This document shows positions 35,646-48,531 of a stretch of 64,000 nucleotides of DNA, one piece after another (the stretch's first letter is position 1; the number at the start of each line of letters is the position of its first letter). Source of the DNA: Actinomycetospora cinnamomea (GTDB lineage Bacteria; Actinomycetota; Actinomycetes; Mycobacteriales; Pseudonocardiaceae); assembly GCF_003096675.1 (NCBI RefSeq), contig NZ_QEKW01000010.1:1-64000 (forward strand). Reading direction: 5' to 3'. The translations under genes were made by a program, and so were the position numbers. The notes beneath the pieces are model-generated. The model was not told the DNA's origin and searched no databases. It saw only the letters and a list, made by a program, of their open reading frames with translations.

Positions 35646-36314
35646 GTGCTCGTCCTGGCCCTCGACACCGCCACCGCCCGCATCACCGCGGGTGTCGTCG
35701 AGCTCGGCGCCGACGGCCCGCCGGTCGTGCTCGCGGGCCGGGACGCCGTCGGCGCGCGGGCCCACGCCGAGCTGCTGGCCCCCGCGGTGGCGGAGGCGCT
35801 CGCCGAGGCGGGGCGTACCCGCCGCGACCTCGACGCCGTCGTCGTCGGGCTCGGCCCCGGCCCGTTCACCGGCCTGCGCGTCGGGCTGGTGACCGCCGCG
35901 GCGATGGGCGACGGCCTCGGCCTGCCCGTGCACGGCGTGCCGACCCACGACGCGGTCGCCGCCGGGTCGGCGGGGCGCGTGCTGGTCGTCACCGACGCCC
36001 GCCGCCGCGAGGTCTACTGGAGCCTGGTCGTCGACGGGGTCCGCACCCACGGGCCGGAGGTGACGGCCCCGGCCGAGCTGGCCGCCCGCCTTGGCCCCGA
36101 CGGCGACATCGGTCCCGTCGACACCGTCGTGGGCGACGCCGCGCACCAGGTCTGCGGCGGCGACGGCACCCCGGGCCCGACCCCGGCGGGACTCGTCGCC
36201 GTGGCCGCGCCGGCGCTGCGGGCCGGCACCGCGCCCGGCCCGCTCGTTCCGCTCTACCTGCGCCGCCCCGACGCGGTGCCGCCGGGCGCGCCCAAGACGG
36301 TCACCCGCGCGTGA
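35646..36314 (+). CDS. tsaB: tRNA t6A biosynthesis protein TsaB
   Basis: This 222-residue ASKHA-fold protein acts as partner of TsaD. It opens MLVLALDTATARITAGVVE and carries the diagnostic VVVGLGPGPFTGLRVGLVTA and TDARRREVYWSLV. It overlaps rimI by GTGA. TsaD, which normally follows rimI, is not in the window. Confidence 0.95.
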   Translation: MLVLALDTATARITAGVVELGADGPPVVLAGRDAVGARAHAELLAPAVAEALAEAGRTRRDLDAVVVGLGPGPFTGLRVGLVTAAAMGDGLGLPVHGVPTHDAVAAGSAGRVLVVTDARRREVYWSLVVDGVRTHGPEVTAPAELAARLGPDGDIGPVDTVVGDAAHQVCGGDGTPGPTPAGLVAVAAPALRAGTAPGPLVPLYLRRPDAVPPGAPKTVTRA

Positions 36315-36826
36315 CCGTCGTCCTCGACGCCCTCACCCCCGACGACGCCGAGCGCTGCGCCGAGCTCGAGGCGATCCTCTTCCCGGGCGATGACCCGTGG
36401 AGCGCGCGGGCCTTCCGCGAGGAGCTCCGTGCCGGCCACCGCTACCTCGCCGCGCGCGAACGGGGGGAGGACGCCGAGCGGTGGGTGCTGGTCGGTTACG
36501 GCGGCGTGGCACTCCTGCCCGGACGGCTCGGGCAGCCGGCCGAGGCCGAGATCCACACGATCGGCGTCGACCCCACCCACCAGGGCCGCGGCACCGGGCG
36601 CGCGCTGCTCGCCGGGCTGCTGGCCGCCGCGGACGCGATCGGCGCGACGACCTACCTCGAGGTCCGCACCGACAACGAGGCCGCCCTGCACCTCTACCGC
36701 TCCGCGGGCTTCGAGGTCCTCGGCACCCGGCGGCGCTACTACGCCTCCGGGGCGGACGCGTACACGATGCGGCGGCTCCCGCCCGGCGACACGCCCCGAT
36801 CCGCCCAGGCGCCCGACCCTCGTTGA
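36311..36826 (+). CDS. rimI: Ribosomal-protein-S18-type N-acetyltransferase RimI
   Basis: This 171-residue GNAT enzyme would acetylate protein N-termini with acetyl-CoA. It opens TVVLDALTPDDAERCAELEA, has FPGDDPWSARAFREEL, the acetyl-CoA loop PTHQGRGTGRALLAGLL and NEAALHLYRSAGFEVLGTRR. It is coupled to tsaB. The last 20 residues are non-conserved. In related genomes tsaD comes next; here groES follows after about 150 bases. Confidence 0.92.
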   Translation: MTVVLDALTPDDAERCAELEAILFPGDDPWSARAFREELRAGHRYLAARERGEDAERWVLVGYGGVALLPGRLGQPAEAEIHTIGVDPTHQGRGTGRALLAGLLAAADAIGATTYLEVRTDNEAALHLYRSAGFEVLGTRRRYYASGADAYTMRRLPPGDTPRSAQAPDPR

Positions 36827-36831
36827 TGACC

Positions 36832-36856
36832 TGGCACTCTCGGCGCTAGAGTGCCA
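36832..36856. promoter_or_regulatory. CIRCE operator upstream of groES
   Basis: TGGCACTC and GAGTGCCA are separated by nine bases (TCGGCGCTA), matching the CIRCE heat-shock operator bound by HrcA. It lies about 120 bases before groES, so groES-groEL1 are probably released from HrcA repression on heat stress. Confidence 0.92.
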
Positions 36857-36973
36857 ACCAGCACGGCGTCGGAGCCGCTCCGGCACCCGCGACGACGGGG
36901 CGGACCCGCCGGCGCCGTGGAGCCGACACAGGCGCCCAACTGCTCCGACCCCAGACAGGTGGAGGTCACCGAC

Positions 36974-37270
36974 GTGGCCAGCGTGAACATCAAGCCGCTC
37001 GAGGACAAGCTCGTGGTGCAGGCCAGCGAGGCCGAGACCACGACCGCTTCCGGCATCGTCATCCCGGACACGGCGAAGGAGAAGCCCCAGGAGGGCAAGG
37101 TCCTCGCCGTGGGCCCGGGCCGCGTGGACGACAACGGGAACCGCATCCCGCTCGACGTCGCGGTGGGTGACGTCGTCATCTTCTCGAAGTACGGCGGCAC
37201 CGAGGTCAAGTACAACGGCGAGGACTACCTGATCCTCTCCTCGCGCGACGTGCTCGCGGTCGTCAACTAG
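36974..37270 (+). CDS. groS: Co-chaperonin GroES
   Basis: This 98-residue protein forms the heptameric lid of Gro[22 protein letters not shown], the mobile loop [20 protein letters not shown] and [20 protein letters not shown] are all present. The start at GTG 36974 has GGAGG eight bases upstream. Under CIRCE control and in operon with groEL. Confidence 0.97.
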   Translation: MASVNIKPLEDKLVVQASEAETTTASGIVIPDTAKEKPQEGKVLAVGPGRVDDNGNRIPLDVAVGDVVIFSKYGGTEVKYNGEDYLILSSRDVLAVVN

Positions 37271-37377
37271 GACCGGCCCGCGCACGCACAGATCGATCGC
37301 CGCCCCGGTGGCCCCACGGGGGCACCGGGGCGGTGTCGTTCCGCGTCGTTCCGCGGAGTCGGAGAGGAAGGAAGTCA

Positions 37378-39006
<1,629 letters not shown>

Positions 39007-39017
39007 CCGGTCGCACG

Positions 39018-39058
39018 CACACGGGCCCCCACGGCGCCAGGCGGTGGGGGCCCGTGTG
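39018..39058 (+). terminator. Hairpin after groEL1
   Basis: CACACGGGCCCCCAC (39018-39032) pairs exactly with GTGGGGGCCCGTGTG (39044-39058) across an 11-base loop. It lies between groEL1 and the convergent whiB and can end both. Confidence 0.85.
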
Positions 39059-39070
39059 GTCTCCCGGGGG

Positions 39071-39367
39071 TCAGCGCCCCACGGCGCGGCGCGGGCGGCC
39101 GGTCACGACGGCCACGCGCTCGGACTCCGACATCCCGCCCCAGATGCCGTAGGGCTCGCCCGCGGCGATGGCGTGGCGGCGGCACGGCTCGATGACCGGG
39201 CACTCGCGGCAGACCGCCTTGGCCCGGCGCTCCCGGTGGGCGCGCGCGGGACCCCGCTCACCGTCGGGGTGGAAGAAGAACGCGCTGTCCATGCCGCGGC
39301 ACGCGCCGAGGCGCTGCCAGTCCCAGATGTCGGCGTTGGGCCCGGGCAGCCGGCGGACGTCGGCCAT
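39071..39367 (-). CDS. whiB3: WhiB-family iron-sulfur regulator (WhiB3/WhiD type)
   Basis: This 98-residue protein should hold a [4Fe-4S] cluster on C23, C53, C56 and C62 (GACRG, then CRECPVIEPC). It has the G(I/V)WGG turn (GIWGGMSESER) and a basic C-terminal DNA-binding tail (GRPRRAVGR). In this family the partner is the sigma-70-family factor region 4. Its place beside groEL1 and the BldM-like gene is that of WhiB3 in mycobacteria and WhiD in Streptomyces, regulators of redox balance or sporulation. Confidence 0.93.
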   Translation of the reverse strand: MADVRRLPGPNADIWDWQRLGACRGMDSAFFFHPDGERGPARAHRERRAKAVCRECPVIEPCRRHAIAAGEPYGIWGGMSESERVAVVTGRPRRAVGR

Positions 39368-39932
39368 GTGCCACCTCCTCGTCGCGCGTTGACCGGTGGG
39401 CGGTCGTCACTCTTCGTGCGCACCGGGGTGCGGACCGCGACCACCGTGGTGGACCTTATGGCGGTACCGCGCGACACGACAAGGCCTTGCGACGTGCGCC
39501 ATTCCGCACCACCGATCGCGCCCTACATGTCATGGTGCTTGCCGAGACGGCTCCGATCCGTGATCATTCGCCGCACGCGGAGTACAGGCGGGTGTCGCCG
39601 GACGGTCGTATCCGGTGGATCTCCGGTCGTCACCGTAGGGTCGTCCGCACGTTGGACAGGGGGAGGGTCGCCACGACCGCCGGTCCCGAGGGACCGGTCG
39701 GTGCCGATCGGCCGTGAGGCCCTCGGCCCCATCGAGGCGTGGTGTCCTGCGCCCGTCGTGAGGAGAGCGCATGGACCGGCACGTCGGCCCCGGAACCGAC
39801 CGCGGACGCGGTGCGGTGGCCGGTCGGTTTCCCGAAAACGGGGCCGACGGCGGGTCAAGCTCGGCGGCCCGCACGCCGATGGGGGAGAGTGCTCGCTCAT
39901 CGGCTGCAGGGTCGCTGCAGAAAGGAGCTCCC
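39368..39932. other. 565-bp divergent intergenic region
   Basis: The gap between whiB and the BldM-like gene has no convincing gene. It presumably holds both promoters. AAAGGAG directly precedes GTG 39933. In-frame open sequence upstream of that GTG from about 39771 is not conserved and lacks a ribosome-binding site. Confidence 0.5.
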
Positions 39933-40529
39933 GTGACCACGGTGCTGATCTGCGACGACCGTCGCAGCGTCCGTGAAGGCCTCACCAGGGTGATGTCCGC
40001 GGTCCCGGGTGTCCACCGCATCGACTGCGTCGCCCACGGCGACGAGCTGCTCACGCGCTTCTCGCGGCAGACCGTCGACGTGGTGCTGGTCGGCACCCAG
40101 CGCGCCGTGCCCACGGGCGTCGAGGCCACCCGCCGGCTCGTCGCCGCGCACCCCCAGGCCAACGTCATCGTCTTCGGCGCGCCCGACGACTCGGGCAGCA
40201 TCGCCGCGGCCATCGCCGGTGGCGCGCGCGGCTACCTGCGCTGGGACGCCTCCCGTCCGGAGCTCGTGGCCGCCCTGGCGCACACGCTGGCCAGCACGTC
40301 GGTGCCCGCGCCCCGCACGCCCGCCGACTCCGGGGTCCAGCTCACCGAGCGTGAGCTGCAGGTCCTGCGCGGCATGGCGCAGGGCAAGAGCAACGGCCAG
40401 ATCGGCCGCGAGCTCTACCTCTCCGAGGACACGGTGAAGACGCACGCGCGCCGGTTGTTCCGCAAGCTCGGCGTCCGTGACCGTGCGCAGGCCGTGGCGC
40501 ACGGCTTCCGGCGAGGTCTGGTCTCCTGA
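39933..40529 (+). CDS. BldM-like atypical response regulator
   Basis: This 198-residue protein has a receiver-like domain (about 1-120) and a LuxR HTH (VQLTERELQVLRGMAQGKSN, then LYLSEDTVKTHARRLFRKLG). The D8-D9 acidic pair is kept, but the phosphoacceptor position holds Gly54 (VDVVLVGTQRAVP) where Streptomyces BldM has Asp. The HTH and the end (DRAQAVAHGFRRGLVS) match BldM closely, as does the location beside the WhiB gene. Phosphorylation control is therefore unlikely, and dimer partnering or ligand binding may take its place. The start has a strong AAAGGAG six bases upstream. Confidence 0.88.
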   Translation: MTTVLICDDRRSVREGLTRVMSAVPGVHRIDCVAHGDELLTRFSRQTVDVVLVGTQRAVPTGVEATRRLVAAHPQANVIVFGAPDDSGSIAAAIAGGARGYLRWDASRPELVAALAHTLASTSVPAPRTPADSGVQLTERELQVLRGMAQGKSNGQIGRELYLSEDTVKTHARRLFRKLGVRDRAQAVAHGFRRGLVS

Positions 40530-40852
40530 CCGCGTCCCGGAACGACGGCCGCTCCGGGGGCCGCGCCGACGTCACCCACCGGGTGCCCGTCGACGACCTC
40601 CCGACGCCGGTGATCGGCATCCCGCGCGCGGTCCACCGTGCCGCGGACCGGTGGCGTGCGCCGGATCGGGCGAACGCCGCTCCTCCCCCGCCCGGTGCGG
40701 GACCCGCCCGTTACGCTGCACGGACCATGCCGTCGCCCGGCCCCCTCACCTCGGCCGGGACGTCGGACCGTCCGGCGGTGGAGCCCGTGCCGACAGCCGT
40801 GCCGACGACACAGGCGTCACCGCCCCGCGTAACACCGGGGCCACGTGCAGCG
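40530..40852. other. Upstream region of sigD
   Basis: This 323-bp stretch has a TACGCT (40712-40717) about nine bases before an in-frame ATG at 40727, so SigD might start there from a near-leaderless mRNA, adding 42 low-complexity residues. Otherwise it is non-coding. Confidence 0.4.
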
Positions 40853-41431
40853 ATGACCGACGCAGGGAACGATCTCGAGGGCCTGGTGGCCGCCGCCAAC
40901 GACGGCGACCGTTCGGCGCTCAACCGCGTTCTCGCGATCATCCGGCCGCTGGTCGTGCGGTACTGCCGCGCACGCATCGGCCGACACGAACGGTCGTCGG
41001 CCTCGGCCGACGACGTGGCCCAGGAGGTGTGTCTCGCCGTGCTGACCGCACTGCCGGGCTACCGCGACCAGGGCCGTCCGTTCCTCGCGTTCGTCTACGG
41101 CATCGCGGCCCACAAGGTCGTCGACGCGCACCGGTCGGTGGCGCGCAGCCGGTCCGAGCCGGTGGAGGAGCTCCCCGAGGAGCTCGATCCCCGGGACGGA
41201 CCCGAGCAGCGGGCACTCAACGGAGCGCTGTCCGTCCAGATGGGTCAACTCCTCGACACACTGCCGCCCAAACAGAGGGAAATCCTCGTGCTGCGTGTCG
41301 TCGTTGGATTGTCGGCGGAGGAGACCGCGGAAGCGGTCGAGTCCACTCCCGGTGCGGTGCGGGTGGCTCAGCACCGGGCCCTGTCGAAGCTGCGGACCGC
41401 GGTGTCCGCGATCTCGGAAGAGGTGAGTTGA
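40853..41431 (+). CDS. sigD: RNA polymerase sigma factor SigD (ECF)
   Basis: This protein of about 192 residues directs RNA polymerase to its regulon. Region 2 includes RYCRARIGRHERSSASADDV and AQEVCLAVLTALPGYRDQGR. Region 4 includes LPPKQREILVLRVVVGLSAE and ETAEAVESTPGAVRVAQHRA. These match mycobacterial SigD very closely. ATG 40853 is the conserved start; ATG 40727 is possible. The next gene, starting one base after the stop, is its anti-sigma factor, so free SigD is limited by it. Confidence 0.94.
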   Translation: MTDAGNDLEGLVAAANDGDRSALNRVLAIIRPLVVRYCRARIGRHERSSASADDVAQEVCLAVLTALPGYRDQGRPFLAFVYGIAAHKVVDAHRSVARSRSEPVEELPEELDPRDGPEQRALNGALSVQMGQLLDTLPPKQREILVLRVVVGLSAEETAEAVESTPGAVRVAQHRALSKLRTAVSAISEEVS

Positions 41432-42298
41432 GTGGGCGGCCACCGGGCGTCGGGCGGGTCCGAGGGTGACCTCGTCGACGGCCCCGTCGACCTCGCGGCG
41501 GTCCGGGCGGACGACGCCCTGATCGACGCGCTCGCCGGCGGTGCCGGCGCGGCGGGTGATCCGGGCACCTACGGCTTCGGCGGCACCGACGACGACCGGC
41601 TCGCCGCGATCCTCGCGGCGTGGCGCGCCGACATCGAGGCCGACCCGATGCCGGAGCTCGTGACCCTCGACGAGGCGGCCGAGGCCGTCGCGGCGGGTCA
41701 CGAGTCGCGCGACCGGCTGCGGTCCCGCAGCCGCCGGCGCATGCCGTTCGCCATCGCCGCGGTCGCCGCGGCCGTCGCCTGCGCGGGCCTGACGGTCGCC
41801 GTCCACGGCGCCATGCCCGGCGACACCCTCTGGGGTGTCTCGAAGGTCTTCTTCTCCGAGCGCGCCGAGAGCGTCGAGCGTGTCGAGGAGGTCCGCACCC
41901 GCATCGAGGCCGCCAACGGCGCGCTGGCGCGGGGCGACACCCAGGCGGCCCGCAGCGAGCTCGCCCAGGTCAACATCGTGATCCCGCAGGTCGAGCCGGA
42001 GCAGCGCGCCCCGCTGGTCGCCGAGCGCGACCGGGTGCAGAGCTCGCTCGCGAACGACCCGACGCCGACGACGCGCCAGCCCACCGCGGGCTCGACCGAG
42101 TCGAGCACGCCGGAGTCACCGGCCCCAGGGCCCGACACGTCCGACGACGCGGTCACCCCGACGCCGGCGCCGGAGGAGTCCCCGGCGTCGCCCGCCGACG
42201 AGACCCCGGCCGACCCCGATACCCGCGACGCGGACGAGCCGTCGTCGACCACCACCAACGGGATGTCGTCCACGCCTGGGACAACCCCCACCGGCTGA
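41432..42298 (+). CDS. rsdA: Anti-sigma-D factor RsdA
   Basis: This 288-residue membrane protein has a cytoplasmic SigD-binding N-terminus (VRADDALIDALAGG), an LAAILAAWRADIEADPMPEL segment, one membrane helix (PFAIAAVAAAVACAGLTVAV, about 105-125) and an extracytoplasmic helical region. It ends in a long Pro/Thr/Ser-rich tail. It starts at the base after the sigD stop. The layout equals RsdA of mycobacteria, which sequesters SigD until degraded. Confidence 0.9.
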   Translation: MGGHRASGGSEGDLVDGPVDLAAVRADDALIDALAGGAGAAGDPGTYGFGGTDDDRLAAILAAWRADIEADPMPELVTLDEAAEAVAAGHESRDRLRSRSRRRMPFAIAAVAAAVACAGLTVAVHGAMPGDTLWGVSKVFFSERAESVERVEEVRTRIEAANGALARGDTQAARSELAQVNIVIPQVEPEQRAPLVAERDRVQSSLANDPTPTTRQPTAGSTESSTPESPAPGPDTSDDAVTPTPAPEESPASPADETPADPDTRDADEPSSTTTNGMSSTPGTTPTG

Positions 42299-44347
<2,049 letters not shown>

Positions 44348-44377
44348 CGGTACTGGTCGGAGAGGGAGGGCCTCCGC

Positions 44378-45514
44378 GTGCGCGAGCAGGTCGAGATCGG
44401 TCGGGGCCGCAGCGCCCAGCGCAGCTACGTCTTCGACGATCTCGACATCGTCCCGTCGCGGCGCACACGCTCGTCGTCGGCGGTGTCCACGGCCTGGCAG
44501 CTCGACGCCTACCGCTTCGAGCTGCCGCTGCTGACCCACCCGACCGACGCGGTGGTCAGCCCGGTCACCGCGGCACGCGTCGGCGAGCTCGGGGGCCTCG
44601 GCGTGCTCAACGCCGAGGGCCTGTGGGCGCGCCACGCCGAGGCGGAGAAGGCGCTGGCGGAGGTCGCGGCCCGTGCGGCGGTCGACCCCGCGGACGCCGT
44701 GGCCGAGCTGCAGCGCCTGCACGCCGCGCCCGTCCAGCCCGCGCTGCTCACCGAGGCGCTCGAGCGGGTGCGCGCCGCGGGGGCCACCGTCGCGGCCCGG
44801 GTCAGCCCGCAGCACGCCCGCGAGCTCACGCCGACCCTGCTCGCCGCCGGGGTCGAGGTGCTCGTGGTGCAGGGGACGATCATCTCCGCGGAGCACGTGG
44901 CGGGTGCGCACGCGGAGGCCGAGGGCCCGCTGGACCTCGAGGACTTCATCGAGGCCCTCGACATCCCCGTCGTCGCGGGCGGGGTGGGTGACTACCGCAC
45001 CGCGATGCACCTCATGCGCACCGGTGCCGCCGGTGTCGTCGTCGGCTACGGCCAGGCCGCGGCGACCTCCACCGACGCGGTGCTCGGCATCGGTGTGCCG
45101 ATGGCCACGGCGCTCGTCGACGCCGCCGCCGCGCGCCGCGACTACCTCGACGAGACCGGCGGGCGCTACGTCCACGTCATCGCCGACGGCGCCATGGGCT
45201 GCTCGGGCGACATCGCCAAGGCGATCGCCTGCGGCGCCGACGCGGTGATGCTCGGCGAGCAGCTCGCCGCCGCGGAGGAGGCCCCGGCGGGGGGCTGGTA
45301 CTGGACCGCGTCGGCGGCCCACCCGTCCCTGCCCCGCAGCGGCATCACCCGCGTGCCGACCGTCGCGCCGGACCTCGGCACGGTGCTCACCGGGCCCGCG
45401 CGCTCCGGGGCGGGCACGGCGAACCTCTTCGGCGCGCTGCGCCGCGCGATGGCCAAGACGGGCTACTCCGACCTCAAGGAGTTCCAGCGCGTGGGGTTGT
45501 CCGTCCGGCGCTGA
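44378..45514 (+). CDS. guaB3: GuaB3-family IMPDH-related oxidoreductase
   Basis: This 378-residue protein has the IMPDH barrel without CBS domains. It includes RSYVFDDLDIVPSRRTRSSS, PTDAVVSPVTAARVGELGG, VVAGGVGDYRTAMHLMRTGA and VIADGAMGCSGDIAKAIACG. The GSICTTR catalytic loop of IMPDH is replaced (GVVVGYGQAAATST). Actinobacterial GuaB3 proteins were long labelled IMPDH; studies of a cyanobacterial member point to GMP reductase activity, which may hold here. Same order as Rv3411c-Rv3410c. GGAGAGGGAGG precedes the GTG start. Confidence 0.92.
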   Translation: MREQVEIGRGRSAQRSYVFDDLDIVPSRRTRSSSAVSTAWQLDAYRFELPLLTHPTDAVVSPVTAARVGELGGLGVLNAEGLWARHAEAEKALAEVAARAAVDPADAVAELQRLHAAPVQPALLTEALERVRAAGATVAARVSPQHARELTPTLLAAGVEVLVVQGTIISAEHVAGAHAEAEGPLDLEDFIEALDIPVVAGGVGDYRTAMHLMRTGAAGVVVGYGQAAATSTDAVLGIGVPMATALVDAAAARRDYLDETGGRYVHVIADGAMGCSGDIAKAIACGADAVMLGEQLAAAEEAPAGGWYWTASAAHPSLPRSGITRVPTVAPDLGTVLTGPARSGAGTANLFGALRRAMAKTGYSDLKEFQRVGLSVRR

Positions 45515-45613
45515 TCGTGCACATCTCCGCTGGTCGGGCACGGTGTGCGATCGTCCGGTCTCCCACGGGAGTCGACCTGGACAGGGCCGTGGAGGGTGCG
45601 CTCTCGTCGGGGG

Positions 45614-48400
45614 ATGACGACCCGCCACGAGCCCGGGTGGCGCCCCCGCGCGGTCGCCGCGCCGGTGTTCGTGGGGCGGCGGGACGCGCTCGCGGTGGTC
45701 GACGAGGCGTGGGAGGCGGCGCGGGCGGGCGAGCCGCGCATCGTGTGGGTCGAGGGCGAGGCCGGCACCGGCAAGACCGCGTTCCTCACGCGCGCCACCG
45801 CCGGGCGGCGCGCCCCCGCCCTGCTCGCCGCCACCGGGGACGCCGCCGAGACGGGCCTGGGGCACGGCCTGCTCGACCAGCTCGTCGCGGGCCTGCCGCC
45901 GGCCCTGGTCGACCGGTTCGCCCTGCTGCGCCCCGACCGGGATCCCCGCGCCGATCCGCTCGCGGTCGGCGCCGACCTGCTCGGCGCGCTCGGGGCGCTG
46001 CCGAACGGCGAGCCGGCCGAGGACCCGGTCCTCGTCGTGCTCGACGACGTGCAGTGGGCCGACCCCGCGTCGGTGCGCGTGCTGGTGTTCGCGCTGCGGC
46101 GGCTGCACCACGACCGGGTCCTCGTGCTCGCCGGCTTCCGCCCGCCGGACCACCCCACCGGCGACGCGTGGTGGGAGCGCCTGCCCCCGACCTCGCGGGC
46201 CGTGCACCGCGTCCGGTTGGAGGGACTGGACCCGGGCGAGCTCTCCGAGCTGGCGGCGGCGCTCGGTCGGCCGCTCGGCGCGACCGGCGCCGCCGACCGG
46301 CTCTGGCGCCACACGCGCGGGCACCCGCTGCACGCCCGGACCCTGCTCGAGGAGCTGCCGCCCGACGTACTGGCGGGCACCGCGGACACGCTGCCGGCGC
46401 CGCGGAGCCTGCCGTCGGTGGTGCTCGTGCGCCTGGCCCGCGCCGCACCGGCCACGGAGGCGCTGGTGGTGGCGGTGTCGGTGCTCGGGGAGAGCACGTC
46501 GCCGGCGCTCGCCGCCGCGGTCGCGGGCCTGCACGACCCCGCGCCGGCGCTCGACGAGGCCGTCGGGCTCGGGCTGCTCGAGGAGATCCCGGGCGGGGCG
46601 CCGGCCCGGATCGGCTTCGTGCACCCCCTGGTCCGCGCCGCCGTGCGCGACGACCTGCCGCCCGCGCGCCGCCGGGCCCTGCACGCCGCCGCGGCCGGGC
46701 TGCTCGGGGGCCGCGCGGCGCTCGACCACCGCGTCGCGGCCGCCGCGGGCCCGGACCCCGCGCTGGCCGACGCGCTCGAGGCGCTGGTGGCCGAGCCGGG
46801 CGGGACGCTGTCGGGCACCGAGGCCGCCGACCTGCTGCGCGCGGCCGCGGACCTCAGCACGGAACCGGACGAGCGCGGGCGCCGTCTGCTCGCGGCCGCG
46901 TCCCGGCTGCTCGCCGAGGGCGAGGTCGCGCGGGCCGTGGCGCTCGAGCCCGCGGTCGAGGCGTGCCCACCGGGGCCGTGGCGCACGTCCGTCCTCGGCC
47001 AGCTGGCCCTGCTCTCGGGGGGCTTCGGGGTGGCCCGCGAGCGCCTGGAGGCCGCCGTCGCCAGCGCACCCGAGGGCCCCGGGGAGGGTCGGCCGGGGGA
47101 CCGGGCGCGGGCCGGCGCGGCCGCGCACCTCGCGATCCTGCACCTCCTGCAGGGCGACGCCGCCGCGGCCGTGGCGACGGCCGGGACCGCGCTGGCCCCC
47201 GGCGCCCGCGGCGACGACGTCCGCTTGCCGGGGGGCCTGGCGCTGGTCCTGGGGCTCGCGGCGAGCGGGCGCGGCGCCGACGCCCACGCGGTCCTCGCCC
47301 GCGCGACGGCGGACGGGCGGCCGCCGCCGGTGGACGCGCTGATCCTGCGCGGGGTGCTCGCCGCCCTCGCCGGCGACGACCCCGCGGCCGCGGTCGACCT
47401 CGACGAGGCCGTGCGGCGGGCCCGCGCCGGCGAGCCCGTGCGGGGGCTGGCGCTCGCGCTGGCCTTCCGGCCGGCCGTGCAGGACCGCGTCGGCGTGCCC
47501 GACGGGGTCGTCGAGGGCTTCGAGCTCGCGGTCACGCACGCCCGCGACGGCGGGACGGCGCTGCCCGGCGCGCTGGCGCACGCGTTCGCGGCCGAGGCAC
47601 TGGCCCTGCGCGGCCGCGCGGACGCGGCGCGGGCGCACCTGGACACCGCCGCGTCGCTCGGCCCGCGGTGGTGGGGCGTCGAGATGTGCACGGCGGTCGC
47701 GGCAGCGGTGCTCGCCGAGGTCGCCGACGACCCGGACGGCGTCCTGCGGGCGCTCGCCCCGGCGTGCGTGCCCCGGGTGCGCGCTCTCGCCGACGGGCTC
47801 GGGGTGCTCGCGCCGCGCGTGCTGGAGGCCGACGCGCTGCTGGACCTGGGCCGCGTCGACGAGGCCCGCGGGGCCGTCGCGGACCTGGCGGGCCGGGCCC
47901 GCGGGCGCCACGCCGTCGACGCCGCGCGGCTGCGGGTGCGCCTCGGCGCCGCGACCGGGGAGCCGCCGCCGCGCTCGGCCGCCGAGGCCGGGGCGGGCGG
48001 GCGGACCGCCCCGCTCGCCACGGCCCGCCTCGAGGCCGAGATCGGGCGCGGGCTGCTGGCCGTCGGTGAGCGCCGCGCCGGCGTGGACCTGCTGCGTGGC
48101 GCCCGCGACGCGCTCGCCCGCCAGGGGGCAGCGCCCTGGCGGCGGCGGTGCGAGGAGCTCCTGCACGGCGCCGGGCTGACGCCGGGCGGGACCGACACCG
48201 ACGCCGGCGCCCTCGGCCTCACCCCGCACGAGGAGGCCGTCGTCGCCCTCGTCGTCCGCGGTCTGACCAACCGCGAGGTCGGCCGCGACCTCTACATCAC
48301 CCCGCGCACCGTCGCCTACCACCTCAGCAACGTCTACGCGAAGCTCGGCGTGACCTCGCGCCACGAGCTGCGCGACCGGGTGCGCCCCCGGCGCACGTGA
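45614..48400 (+). CDS. LAL-type LuxR regulator (large ATP-binding)
   Basis: This 928-residue regulator has an N-terminal AAA/STAND ATPase with Walker A VEGEAGTGKTAFL (about 47-58) and Walker B VLVVLDDVQWADPAS. A long helical TPR-like middle follows, and then a C-terminal LuxR HTH (GLTPHEEAVVALVVRGLTNR, then LYITPRTVAYHLSNVYAKLG). LAL regulators activate metabolic gene clusters in response to a small molecule. The three genes that follow on the same strand end with a P450-reductase fusion, so regulation of that set is plausible but a strong hairpin lies between them. The start at ATG 45614 is preferred; an in-frame upstream start adds non-conserved residues. Confidence 0.9.
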   Translation: MTTRHEPGWRPRAVAAPVFVGRRDALAVVDEAWEAARAGEPRIVWVEGEAGTGKTAFLTRATAGRRAPALLAATGDAAETGLGHGLLDQLVAGLPPALVDRFALLRPDRDPRADPLAVGADLLGALGALPNGEPAEDPVLVVLDDVQWADPASVRVLVFALRRLHHDRVLVLAGFRPPDHPTGDAWWERLPPTSRAVHRVRLEGLDPGELSELAAALGRPLGATGAADRLWRHTRGHPLHARTLLEELPPDVLAGTADTLPAPRSLPSVVLVRLARAAPATEALVVAVSVLGESTSPALAAAVAGLHDPAPALDEAVGLGLLEEIPGGAPARIGFVHPLVRAAVRDDLPPARRRALHAAAAGLLGGRAALDHRVAAAAGPDPALADALEALVAEPGGTLSGTEAADLLRAAADLSTEPDERGRRLLAAASRLLAEGEVARAVALEPAVEACPPGPWRTSVLGQLALLSGGFGVARERLEAAVASAPEGPGEGRPGDRARAGAAAHLAILHLLQGDAAAAVATAGTALAPGARGDDVRLPGGLALVLGLAASGRGADAHAVLARATADGRPPPVDALILRGVLAALAGDDPAAAVDLDEAVRRARAGEPVRGLALALAFRPAVQDRVGVPDGVVEGFELAVTHARDGGTALPGALAHAFAAEALALRGRADAARAHLDTAASLGPRWWGVEMCTAVAAAVLAEVADDPDGVLRALAPACVPRVRALADGLGVLAPRVLEADALLDLGRVDEARGAVADLAGRARGRHAVDAARLRVRLGAATGEPPPRSAAEAGAGGRTAPLATARLEAEIGRGLLAVGERRAGVDLLRGARDALARQGAAPWRRRCEELLHGAGLTPGGTDTDAGALGLTPHEEAVVALVVRGLTNREVGRDLYITPRTVAYHLSNVYAKLGVTSRHELRDRVRPRRT

Positions 48401-48442
48401 GCATTTCCGACTGCTCCAGCACTTCGGAGTGCTCACGTGCGC
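48391..48442 (+). terminator. Hairpin at the 3' end of the LAL regulator gene
   Basis: GCGCACGTGAGCA (48391-48403) pairs with TGCTCACGTGCGC (48430-48442). The left arm contains the stop codon. The loop of 26 bases can form additional pairs. Confidence 0.75.
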
Positions 48443-48531
48443 GGAGCGCACTGGAAGCCCGACTGGAAGGTCCGATCGGGGCGCCCGGCCCGGGTCCGTC
48501 GCACGCTCGAGCGCGACGGGAGGAGGGCACC

